From NCBI GenBank assembly GCA_964245885.1, contig CAXTOX010000017.1, positions 1 through 44,083 of the forward strand: a stretch of 44,083 nucleotides of DNA. Direction: 5' to 3'. Of this stretch, positions 32,519 through 39,231 are shown in pieces (position 1 is the stretch's first letter; each line of letters begins with the position of its first letter). Below the pieces are notes generated by a model. The model worked only from the letters and a program-made list of their open reading frames with translations, was not told the origin of the DNA and searched no databases. The translations under genes were made by a program, and so were the position numbers. The stretch is from CAHJWO01 sp964245885 (GTDB lineage Bacteria > Verrucomicrobiota > Verrucomicrobiia > Chthoniobacterales > SZAS-18).

Positions 32519-34354
32519 ATGAGCCGCGTTGCGCTGTTATCGGAGATTGTCGCCAGCCAGGTGGCGGCGGGCGAGGTGGTCGAGCGGCCGGCGTCGGTCG
32601 TCAAGGAACTCGTGGAAAACAGCCTCGACGCCCACGCGACGGCGGTGGAAGTGGTCATCCAACGCGGCGGGATTGCGCTGGTGCGGGTGTCCGACGATGG
32701 CCACGGCATGGACCGCGACGACGCGCTCCTGTGCCTGGAACGCCACGCCACCAGCAAGCTGCGCACCGGCGCGGACCTCGCCGCCATCGCCACGCTGGGG
32801 TTTCGTGGTGAGGCGATCCCCAGCATCGCCAGCGTGTCACGCTTCCGGCTGGCCACGCGCGAGGCGGGGGCACTCGTGGGCACGGAGATCATCGTGCTGG
32901 GAGGCCGGGTCGAGAAGGTGCGGGACTGCGGCGACGCGCCGGGCACGAGCGTGGAGGCGCGTTCGTTGTTCTTCAACCTGCCCGCCCGGCGAAAATTTCT
33001 CCGCAGTGAATCCACGGAGGCCGCGCATGTCGAGTCGCAGCTTCACCTCCTCGCACTGGCCCATCCGGCGGTCCGGTTCACCTACGTGCGCGACGAGCGG
33101 ACCGTGTTCCAGCTTCCCGGCGTGCGGCGTTTGCTCGACCGCATCCGCGACCTTGCCGGGGAGGAAGCCGCCGCCGAGTTGACGCCCATCGACGCCCCCA
33201 AGCAGGTGCCGCCGGGCGGACTCAAGATCACCGGGTTCATCGGCAAGGCCGGGGTGAGCCGCGCGACGCGAGCCAGCCTGCGGGTGTTCATCAACGGCCG
33301 GGCGGTGGAAAACGCCGTGGTCGGCGGCGCGTTGCGCGAGGGCTACCACACGGCGTTGATGAAAGGGCGCTACCCGGTGGTCTACCTGTTTCTCGACCTG
33401 GACCCGGCGGCGGTCGACGTGAACGTCCATCCCGCCAAGCGCGAGGTGCGCTTCCGCGAACCGGGTGCGGTCCGCGAAGCGCTCGTCGCGGCGGTGCGCC
33501 GGACCCTGGAAGCTGGCCGGGCGGACTGGACGCGGACCTTTCACCAGCCGCCCCTCCCGGAGCCGATCTCGCCGCCCGTGGAAGCCGTCGCGCCGGCGAC
33601 GGTCGTGGCCGACCACGTCAACCCTCCGCCGCCGGCGACTCCGCAGATTAACCCGCCGGAGGAATTGTTCCCGATGGCCGCCGCGCCTGCGCGAGGGTTC
33701 TCCACCCTGGCGACGAACCCGGCTCCCGTCGAACCGGCGAAGCGCGAAGAGGTGCCCCGGCCAGTGGGTAAGGCCGGGCAGTTCAACGTGCTCGGGGTGC
33801 TCGGACGGCTGTACGTCCTCATGGAAAACAAGGATGGCCTCGTGCTGGTGGATCAGCACGCCGCGCACGAGCGGATTTTGTTCGAGGAATTGCGCCGGCG
33901 TCTGGAGGCCAACGACACGCTGAGCCAGCAGCTCCTGTTTCCGCTCACCTTGCAGATGAACCCGAAGGAAGCCGACTGGTTGCGGCGGCACCTCGAACCG
34001 CTCCAGCGCATGGGCATCGGACTGGAGGAATTTGGCGCGGGGTCGTTCAAACTCGACAGCCTGCCGCTGTTCCTTCAAGTGGCGGAACCGCTGGGGCTGC
34101 TGCGCGAGATCATCGACGCGCTCCAGGCCGCCGGTTCGGGGACCTCGAAGCTGCGGCTCGGCGAAGAAATGATCGCCAAGACCGTCTGCCGCCACGCCGT
34201 CAAGGCCAACGACCACCTGCGCGAGCGCGAGCTGGTCCGTCTGCTCGACGATCTGCTCGCGTGCGAACTGCCGTACTGCTGCCCGCACGGCCGGCCGACG
34301 ATGATCCAGATGTCCTACGTGGAACTGGAGCGGAAATTCGGCCGACGGACCTGA
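32519..34354 (+). CDS. mutL: DNA mismatch repair protein MutL (endonuclease type)
   Basis: A 611-residue mismatch-repair protein that couples MutS recognition to strand incision. The GHKL ATPase half has catalytic Glu30 and Asn34 in KELVENSLDA, then DDGHGM and GFRGEAIPSIASVSRF. The MutL transducer domain (about 210-335) contains VNVHPAKREVRF. A Pro-rich linker (about 345-420) leads to the dimerisation domain. It carries DQHAAHERILFEE (445-457), the DQHA(x)2E(x)4E nuclease motif, and CPHGRP (588-593), both marks of nicking MutL proteins and absent from enterobacterial MutL. This predicts MutH-independent repair. The start is ATG at 32519; no clear Shine-Dalgarno sequence. Confidence 0.95.
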   Translation: MSRVALLSEIVASQVAAGEVVERPASVVKELVENSLDAHATAVEVVIQRGGIALVRVSDDGHGMDRDDALLCLERHATSKLRTGADLAAIATLGFRGEAIPSIASVSRFRLATREAGALVGTEIIVLGGRVEKVRDCGDAPGTSVEARSLFFNLPARRKFLRSESTEAAHVESQLHLLALAHPAVRFTYVRDERTVFQLPGVRRLLDRIRDLAGEEAAAELTPIDAPKQVPPGGLKITGFIGKAGVSRATRASLRVFINGRAVENAVVGGALREGYHTALMKGRYPVVYLFLDLDPAAVDVNVHPAKREVRFREPGAVREALVAAVRRTLEAGRADWTRTFHQPPLPEPISPPVEAVAPATVVADHVNPPPPATPQINPPEELFPMAAAPARGFSTLATNPAPVEPAKREEVPRPVGKAGQFNVLGVLGRLYVLMENKDGLVLVDQHAAHERILFEELRRRLEANDTLSQQLLFPLTLQMNPKEADWLRRHLEPLQRMGIGLEEFGAGSFKLDSLPLFLQVAEPLGLLREIIDALQAAGSGTSKLRLGEEMIAKTVCRHAVKANDHLRERELVRLLDDLLACELPYCCPHGRPTMIQMSYVELERKFGRRT

Positions 34355-34358
34355 GAGA

Positions 34359-34393
34359 ACGTCGCGGGACGACGCCTGCGGCGGGCCTGCTTC
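34359..34393. repeat. Shared 3'-end repeat with hairpin between mutL and the HAD gene
   Basis: GACGCCTGCGGCGGGC at 34371-34386 is identical to 17351-17366 and lies 7 bases from the HAD gene stop. Just before it, CGTCG (34360-34364) can pair with CGACG (34369-34373) over a CGGGA-type loop. In a convergent gap of only 39 bases it may help end transcription from both sides, although it lacks a T run. Confidence 0.45.
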
Positions 34394-35218
34394 TCACACG
34401 ATTTGAGCGAAGATCGCGTCCACCGCGCGGGCGAAGCTTTCCTCCGGCGCACCGGCCGGACTGACCAGCTTCGCCGCGTCCTTAGCCTGCGGCTTGCCGT
34501 TGTTCATCGCCACGCCAAGCCCGGCCCACCGCAACATCGGCGCGTCGTTTTCCCCGTCGCCGAAGGCCACCGTGGTCCCTTGCACAACCCCGTAGAAATC
34601 GGCCGCGAAGGCAAGCGCCCGTGCCTTGTCCGCGCCCGTCGCGCTGAACTCTAGGTTCTCCGCGTCGGTGGAGAGCACTTCCAACCGGCCTTGGTATTCC
34701 TGCTCCAACTTGGGGCGGCTGGCCTGCAACGCGGAGGGTTCGCCGTACCAGACGATTTTCAGCGCCGCCTCGCCGTGGAGGTCGTGCAGGCTGCCCGGAT
34801 AACGTTCCGCCTGCTCGCCGACCCGCGATTCGTACAGATCGGTCCAGTGGTTGGTCTCGGTGACGTAAAGGTGGTTGCGGTGATAATAGATCACCGTGTA
34901 GCCGGCAGCTTCTCCCCCAGCGACGAGGCCGTCCGCCAGTTCGGCCGGAATCACCACTTCGTGGAGGATCCGGTCGGTTTGCGGGTCCTTGACCATCGCG
35001 CCGGCGCAGGAAATCAGGAGGCCGTCGAGGCCGAGCTGGCGCTGGAAGCGCAGGCTGTTCTGGTGCCGCCGGCCAGAGGCCAGGATGAAGCGCGCGCCGG
35101 TCGCTTGCAGCCTGCGCACTGCCGTGACGTTCGCCGCGCTGATCTCCTTGTGCGGGCCGAGCAAGGTGCCGTCGAGATCGCTGACGGCGAGTTGATAAGG
35201 AAACGCGGGGGCATCCAT
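34394..35218 (-). CDS. HAD-superfamily phosphatase, Cof type
   Basis: A 274-residue cytosolic hydrolase. HAD motif I is AVSDLDGTLLGP (nucleophile Asp14, acid Asp16). Motif II lies near FILASGRRH, motif III at the GADKARALAFA lysine region and motif IV at VAFGDGENDAPML. A large C2-type cap lies between motifs II and III, which defines the Cof/YidA-like subfamily of sugar- or nucleotide-phosphate phosphatases; the substrate cannot be deduced. The ATG at 35218 is chosen because the extra 33 residues of the longer frame are atypical and overlap the divergent prs leader. Confidence 0.9.
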   Translation of the reverse strand: MDAPAFPYQLAVSDLDGTLLGPHKEISAANVTAVRRLQATGARFILASGRRHQNSLRFQRQLGLDGLLISCAGAMVKDPQTDRILHEVVIPAELADGLVAGGEAAGYTVIYYHRNHLYVTETNHWTDLYESRVGEQAERYPGSLHDLHGEAALKIVWYGEPSALQASRPKLEQEYQGRLEVLSTDAENLEFSATGADKARALAFAADFYGVVQGTTVAFGDGENDAPMLRWAGLGVAMNNGKPQAKDAAKLVSPAGAPEESFARAVDAIFAQIV

Positions 35219-35339
35219 CGTGCCGGCTCCATACCATGCTTCGGCGGCGAAATCCCTTGGCAATGGTTCGGCTTCGGGCCAACGTGCCTGCCCGACCGTC
35301 GCCATCCGCGACGGCATTTTCTTTCCCCTCTTTGTACCG

Positions 35340-36308
35340 ATGGATCATTTGTCTCGCCCGGAACTCAAAATCTTCAGCGGTTCGGCGCACCGCGAACTCG
35401 CCCAGCGCATCGCCGACTATGCCGGCATCCCGCTCGGCGAGGCGCAGGTGAAATCCTTCCCCGACGGCGAGACCAGCGTGCGCATCATGGAAAATATCCG
35501 CGGGCGCGATGTGTTCATCGTCCAGCCGACCTGTCCGCCGGTGAACCACAACCTGATGGAATTGCTCATCCTCGTGGACGCCGCCCGGCGCGCGAGCGCG
35601 GCGCGCATCACGGCGGTGATGCCTTTTTTCGGCTACGCCCGGCAGGACCGCAAGGATCGTCCGCGCGTGCCGATCACCGCCAAACTGGTGGCCAATCTCA
35701 TCGCCGCCGCCGGGGTGGACCGGGTGTTGACGGTGGACCTCCACGCGCAACAGATCCAGGGGTTCTTCGACATCCCGGTGGACCATCTTTACGCGCTGCC
35801 GGTTTTCCTGAAGCATCTGCGCGAGCGGGACCTCGGACCGCTCGCCGTGGTGTCGCCGGACGTGGGCGGCATCAAGGTGGCGGACTCGTACGCGAAGGAA
35901 CTCCACGTGCAGGTCGCCACCGTCGCCAAGAAGCGCAAGAGCGACACCGAGGTGGAGTCCGCCTACCTCATCGGTGAGGTCAAAAACCGCCACGTTCTGC
36001 TCGTGGACGATCTGACGACCACCGCCGGCACGCTCACCAACGCGGCGCGCATCTGCAAGGAGCACGGGGCGCTCTCGGTGAGGGCGGCCGTCACTCATGC
36101 CGTGCTCACCGACATGGCGGTCGAACGGCTGCGCGATTCCGAGATCGAGGAGTTGATCACGACGAACAGCATCCCCACCCGCAAGGCGCAGCTCGACGAC
36201 TGCCGGATGACCGTGCTCTGCATCGCGGCGCTCCTCGGCGAGGGCATCAAACGCATCCACGGCGACGAATCCGTGAGCGGGCTTTTCAACGTGGACGCGA
36301 TCATCTGA
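35340..36308 (+). CDS. prs: Ribose-phosphate pyrophosphokinase (PRPP synthetase)
   Basis: A 322-residue cytosolic enzyme that makes PRPP from ribose 5-phosphate and ATP for nucleotide, His and Trp synthesis. Markers: KIFSGSAHRELAQRIADY, SFPDGETSVRI, MPFFGYARQDRKDRPRVPI (flexible loop), TVDLHAQQIQGFFDIPVDHL and the PRPP-binding VDDLTTTAGT (222-231), with a Thr-rich variant of the usual DDMIDTAGT. The ATG at 35340 gives the standard N terminus; the longer frame from 35220 lacks family resemblance. In many bacteria prs directly precedes the L25 gene, and that order holds here, but a 247-base repeat-containing gap separates them. Confidence 0.96.
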   Translation: MDHLSRPELKIFSGSAHRELAQRIADYAGIPLGEAQVKSFPDGETSVRIMENIRGRDVFIVQPTCPPVNHNLMELLILVDAARRASAARITAVMPFFGYARQDRKDRPRVPITAKLVANLIAAAGVDRVLTVDLHAQQIQGFFDIPVDHLYALPVFLKHLRERDLGPLAVVSPDVGGIKVADSYAKELHVQVATVAKKRKSDTEVESAYLIGEVKNRHVLLVDDLTTTAGTLTNAARICKEHGALSVRAAVTHAVLTDMAVERLRDSEIEELITTNSIPTRKAQLDDCRMTVLCIAALLGEGIKRIHGDESVSGLFNVDAII

Positions 36309-36555
36309 GGGCGCGCCGCGCGCCGTTGCGGGTTGCGGAGCGCCTGCGGCGCGTTGCGGGCGGCGAGCCGGGCGCAAAAAGTCATACTCATTTCCCAGAG
36401 TAGTACAGTCTTTCTGTCACCCTGAGCCTCCTCGGTGACGTGTCGTTGACGCCTCGCCGCCCGCGCTCCGCAACGGCGAGCGCAGCGAGCCTCCCCGAAT
36501 TGTCCAGTTGCAATTCGCCATTTTTCCTCCATCTTCTGCCCCTTCCTTTTTTCTT
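36309..36555. repeat. Nested inverted repeats between prs and the L25 gene
   Basis: The arm at 36333-36368 (GTTGCGGAGCGC, a 14-base insert, then GGGCGGCGAG) is the reverse complement of 36453-36474 apart from the insert. An overlapping shorter pair, CGCCGTTGCGG (36323-36333) with CCGCAACGGCG (36468-36478), competes with it. Between the arms lies an AT-richer stretch with a GTCACC/GGTGAC stem (about 36417-36438). It may be a mobile palindromic element or a regulatory leader for L25. No T-run terminator and no clear promoter were found. Confidence 0.6.
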
Positions 36556-37264
36556 ATGGCCAACCAACTGAAGATCAACGCGCAGCCCCGGACCGAATCC
36601 GGCCGCACCGCGGTCAAAAAGATCAAGAGCGCGGGCTTTGTGCCGGCGGTCATCTACGGGGCGAAAGACCCGGCGCGTAATCTCCAGCTCGTCGAGCGCG
36701 ACGTGGACCGCCTGCTTGCCCATGCCACGGGCGAAAGCGTGCTGGTGGAAGTCGCCATCCAGGACCCGGCCGGCGCGCAGACCCGCACGGCGTTGATCCA
36801 GGAAGTCCAGCACCACCCGGTCAGCGGCAAGGTGCTCCACGTCGACTTGCACGCGGTCGCTATGGACGAACTCCTCACCGCCGAGGCCACCGTCGAGACC
36901 ACGGGCGAGCCGGCGGGCGTTGCCACGGGCGGCGGGGTGCTGGAAGTTATCCTGCGGACCCTCGACATCGAGTGCTTGCCGGGCGACCTGCCGGAGTCGA
37001 TCACCGTCGATGTCAGCAAGTTGCAGATCGGTGAATCCATCCACGTCCGCGACCTGACGCTGCCCAAGGGGGTGACCGTGCTCAACGACGCCGACCTGNN
37101 NNNNNNNNGAGGGCTGAGCCGGCTCCGGCGCGCGGTTGTAGACGTTCATCGCCGCCCCGACCATTGAGGAAGAGCCTTCGCCGTCCACCGCGCCTGAGGG
37201 GGCGCAGCCCGAGGTTACCGAAGAGACGAAGCCCGCCACGGGAACGACCTCGGCGCAATCGTAA
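36556..37264 (+). CDS. rplY: 50S ribosomal protein bL25 (Ctc/TL5 type), interrupted by assembly gap
   Basis: Binds 5S rRNA; this is the long Ctc form with an extra C-terminal domain. The first 181 codons read MANQLKINAQPRTESGRTAV, FVPAVIYGAKDPARN, VQHHPVSGKVLHVDLHAV and LPESITVDVSKLQIGESI up to LNDADL at 37098. Then come 10 Ns and a block matching the pth end in reverse. The acidic tail resumes near 37157 (APTIEEEPSPSTAPEG) and stops at the TAA at 37262-37264. The two parts are out of frame across the gap as given, because the gap length is arbitrary and the 37109-37156 block is probably misplaced. The true protein should be about 215-235 residues. Precedes pth, as is common. Confidence 0.85.
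37099..37108. other. Assembly gap (10 N)
   Basis: A run of ten N bases inside the L25 gene marks a scaffold gap of unknown true length. Sequence on its right side is suspect (see 37109-37156). Confidence 0.99.
37109..37156 (-). repeat. 48-base inverted copy of the pth 3' end, likely assembly artefact
   Basis: These 48 bases are the exact reverse complement of 37843-37890 inside the 3' end of pth. They abut the N gap and interrupt the L25 frame. Position, perfect identity and the gap all point to a contig-end misjoin rather than biology. Confidence 0.85.
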
Positions 37265-37285
37265 GCGGTTTCCACGCTGCCCGCG

Positions 37286-37894
37286 ATGTCTCCCGTCGGT
37301 TCCACTGCCCCCGCTGTCCGCTTGGTGGCAGGTCTGGGCAATCCCGGGCGGGAGTACGAGAACACGCGTCACAACGCCGGGTTCATGGTCGTGGACCGGA
37401 TCGCGGCCCGGCTCGGCCTGACGCTCGGCTATTCCAGCAACTGGCAGACGTTCTGGGCGCGCACTGGCGACGGCTGCACCTACCTCAAGCCGATGACGTA
37501 CATGAACGCCAGCGGCCGGGCGGTACGCGCGGCGGCACAATTCTACAAGATCGACGCCGCCGAGACGCTGGTGGTCTTCGACGACCTGGCTCTCCCGCTC
37601 GGCCATCTGCGCCTGCGCAAGAACGGCTCGTCTGGCGGTCAGAACGGCATGGCGTCGGTCATCGAGCACTTCGGCACCGACGCGGTGTCGCGCCTGCGCG
37701 TGGGCATCGGCGCGGTGGCGGGCGGGCGGAGCATGGTCGACCACGTGTTGAGCAAATTCACCCCGCGCGAGCGCGAGGTGCTCGACAGCGCCATTGACCG
37801 CGCGGCCGATGCCGTGGAACATGCCCGCTTGCACGGAGTCGAGGCGGCGATGAACGTCTACAACCGCGCGCCGGAGCCGGCTCAGCCCTCCTGA
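37286..37894 (+). CDS. pth: Peptidyl-tRNA hydrolase
   Basis: A 202-residue cytosolic esterase that recycles peptidyl-tRNA released from stalled ribosomes. The family signature is VAGLGNPGREYENTRHNAGF with catalytic His29. Further markers are KPMTYMNASG (Asn73), VVFDDLALPLG (Asp99/100) and NGSSGGQNGMASVIEHFGT (Asn120). It follows L25 by 21 bases and precedes S6 by 40, a conserved translation-gene neighbourhood. Its last 48 codon-region bases also occur inverted beside the assembly gap. Start is ATG at 37286. Confidence 0.95.
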   Translation: MSPVGSTAPAVRLVAGLGNPGREYENTRHNAGFMVVDRIAARLGLTLGYSSNWQTFWARTGDGCTYLKPMTYMNASGRAVRAAAQFYKIDAAETLVVFDDLALPLGHLRLRKNGSSGGQNGMASVIEHFGTDAVSRLRVGIGAVAGGRSMVDHVLSKFTPREREVLDSAIDRAADAVEHARLHGVEAAMNVYNRAPEPAQPS

Positions 37895-37934
37895 TTTTCT
37901 TTCACCACACCCGAAACCCAAACACCGTTTGTTT

Positions 37935-38246
37935 ATGAAGAACCGCTACGAGGGCCTGTTGGTCCTGGATACCCAAGGCAAGGAAGACACCGTCAAGGAC
38001 GTGATTGACCGGCTGGAAAAAGATTTCAAAAAGGAAGGCGCGGACGTGGAACAGGTCCAGAAAATGGAGAAGCGCGAGTTCTCGTACGCAGCCGGCGCGC
38101 TGACGAGCGGCTACTTCGTGAACTTCGTGTTCAACGCCGAGCCGACCGTAATCGAAAAGCTGCGCGCGAAGTTCAAGCTCGACCCGGAAGTGTACCGCCA
38201 AAATTACCAGAAATTGGCGGCGAAAAAGGCTGCAAAGAAGGCCTGA
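37935..38246 (+). CDS. rpsF: 30S ribosomal protein bS6
   Basis: Small-subunit protein of 103 residues. The start MKNRYEGLLVLDTQGKEDTV and the strand-rich core (YAAGALTSGYFVNFVFNAEP) fit bS6. The C terminus is Lys/Ala-rich (LAAKKAAKKA). The ATG at 37935 is preferred to a TTG two codons upstream. It forms the usual pair with ssb, 18 bases downstream. The S18 and L9 genes that often follow are absent here. Confidence 0.93.
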   Translation: MKNRYEGLLVLDTQGKEDTVKDVIDRLEKDFKKEGADVEQVQKMEKREFSYAAGALTSGYFVNFVFNAEPTVIEKLRAKFKLDPEVYRQNYQKLAAKKAAKKA

Positions 38247-38264
38247 TTCTGCTATCTTTCCGGC

Positions 38265-38834
38265 ATGGCGAACCTCAATAAAGTCATGCTGATCGGCAAC
38301 TTGACCCGGGACCCGGAAGTCAAGTACACCCCCAAAGGCTCGGCGGTGGCCGATTTCGGCCTCGCAATCAACCGCTATTACACCACGGAAAGTGGAGAGA
38401 AGAGGGAAGAGGTCACGTTCATAGACGTGTCGCTTTGGGGCAAGCAAGCGGACCTTGCCAAGCAGTACCTCACCAAGGGCCGGCCGGTCTACATTGAGGG
38501 CCGGCTCCAAATGGACACCTGGGACGACAAGCAGACCGGTCAAAAGCGGTCCAAGTTGAAGGTGATCGGTGAGCAGATGCAGTTCATCGGTACGCGCGCC
38601 GACAACGAAGGTGGTGGCGGCGAAGGGGGCGGCAAGTCGTCGGGCGGCAGCCGGGAGTCGCAGGGCGGCGGCGACGAGTACGACCAGCGTCCGCAACGTT
38701 CCCAGCCCCCGCAGCAGCGTAACAGCGGCGGCGGGTCCTATCAGCAGGGTGGGGGAGCACAACGCGGCGGGGGAAAACCTCAACCGGCTGCGGCCTCGCC
38801 CGAGGTCGAAGACGACGACGACATCCCATTTTGA
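38265..38834 (+). CDS. ssb: Single-stranded DNA-binding protein
   Basis: A 189-residue protein with an N-terminal OB fold (about 1-108): NKVMLIGNLTRDPEVKYTPK, VADFGLAINRYY, VTFIDVSLWGKQADLAKQYL and YIEGRLQMDTW. A flexible Gly/Gln/Ser-rich linker (about 115-180) leads to the acidic tip DDDDIPF, which recruits replication and repair proteins. It works in replication, recombination and repair. Last gene of the L25-Pth-S6-SSB run; an intrinsic terminator follows. Confidence 0.96.
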   Translation: MANLNKVMLIGNLTRDPEVKYTPKGSAVADFGLAINRYYTTESGEKREEVTFIDVSLWGKQADLAKQYLTKGRPVYIEGRLQMDTWDDKQTGQKRSKLKVIGEQMQFIGTRADNEGGGGEGGGKSSGGSRESQGGGDEYDQRPQRSQPPQQRNSGGGSYQQGGGAQRGGGKPQPAAASPEVEDDDDIPF

Positions 38835-38878
38835 GCGGATGGTGGCCGGTTGCCACCAAAGCGAAGCTCTTTTCTACG

Positions 38879-38914
38879 AGCGGCGGTTCTGCGGAACCGC
38901 CGCTTTCGTTTTTT
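38879..38914 (+). terminator. Rho-independent terminator after ssb
   Basis: An 11-bp perfect stem, AGCGGCGGTTC (38879-38889) with GAACCGCCGCT (38894-38904), a TGCG loop and a T-rich tail (TTTCGTTTTTT). It lies just before the convergent gene at 38920. Confidence 0.9.
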
Positions 38915-38919
38915 GCCGG

Positions 38920-39192
38920 TCAGCGTTGGTCGAACGGGCTCTGCACATCCGGGGAAACGTTCACCGTGTACGACTGCACGTCGCCGTCGACGCGGCGCAC
39001 GGTGCCGGTAGACTCCAAGCCGAGTTCCTGGTAGGCGTTCTCCAGCGCAACCGGATCGTTCCTCAACTCCGGGAACAAAGCCGCCAACCGTTTTTTGATC
39101 CACTCCTTGGCCAGCCGCCGGTCGATGGCGTGCAGCGTCGGTTCCGGACGGTCCGGCAGGAGAACGCGTTTGAAGAAATGGCGCAGGCTCAT
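38920..39192 (-). CDS. Small conserved-looking protein of unknown function
   Basis: A 90-residue soluble, charged protein, MSLRHFFKRVLLPDRPEPTL at the start and VSPDVQSPFDQR at the end. The middle is helical and basic (AIDRRLAKEWIKKRLAALF), the end more acidic with short strands. No family is recognised. Support as a gene: a clean ATG at 39192, position between two transcription units, a facing terminator and codon use like that of its neighbours. It lies 39 bases after the hybrid kinase stop and may be co-transcribed with it. Confidence 0.65.
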   Translation of the reverse strand: MSLRHFFKRVLLPDRPEPTLHAIDRRLAKEWIKKRLAALFPELRNDPVALENAYQELGLESTGTVRRVDGDVQSYTVNVSPDVQSPFDQR

Positions 39193-39231
39193 GGGGGAAG
39201 TCCTCCGGGAGGGCAGACGCCCGGCGCGGAA

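Noticed and set aside
34482..36377. 631-codon open frame on the minus strand across the HAD and prs genes
   Set aside because: Covers two well-supported genes in other frames; composition is Arg/His-rich and unlike a real protein.
36388..37365. 325-codon minus-strand frame running through the N gap
   Set aside because: Antisense to L25, and it exists only because of the inverted pth fragment next to the gap.
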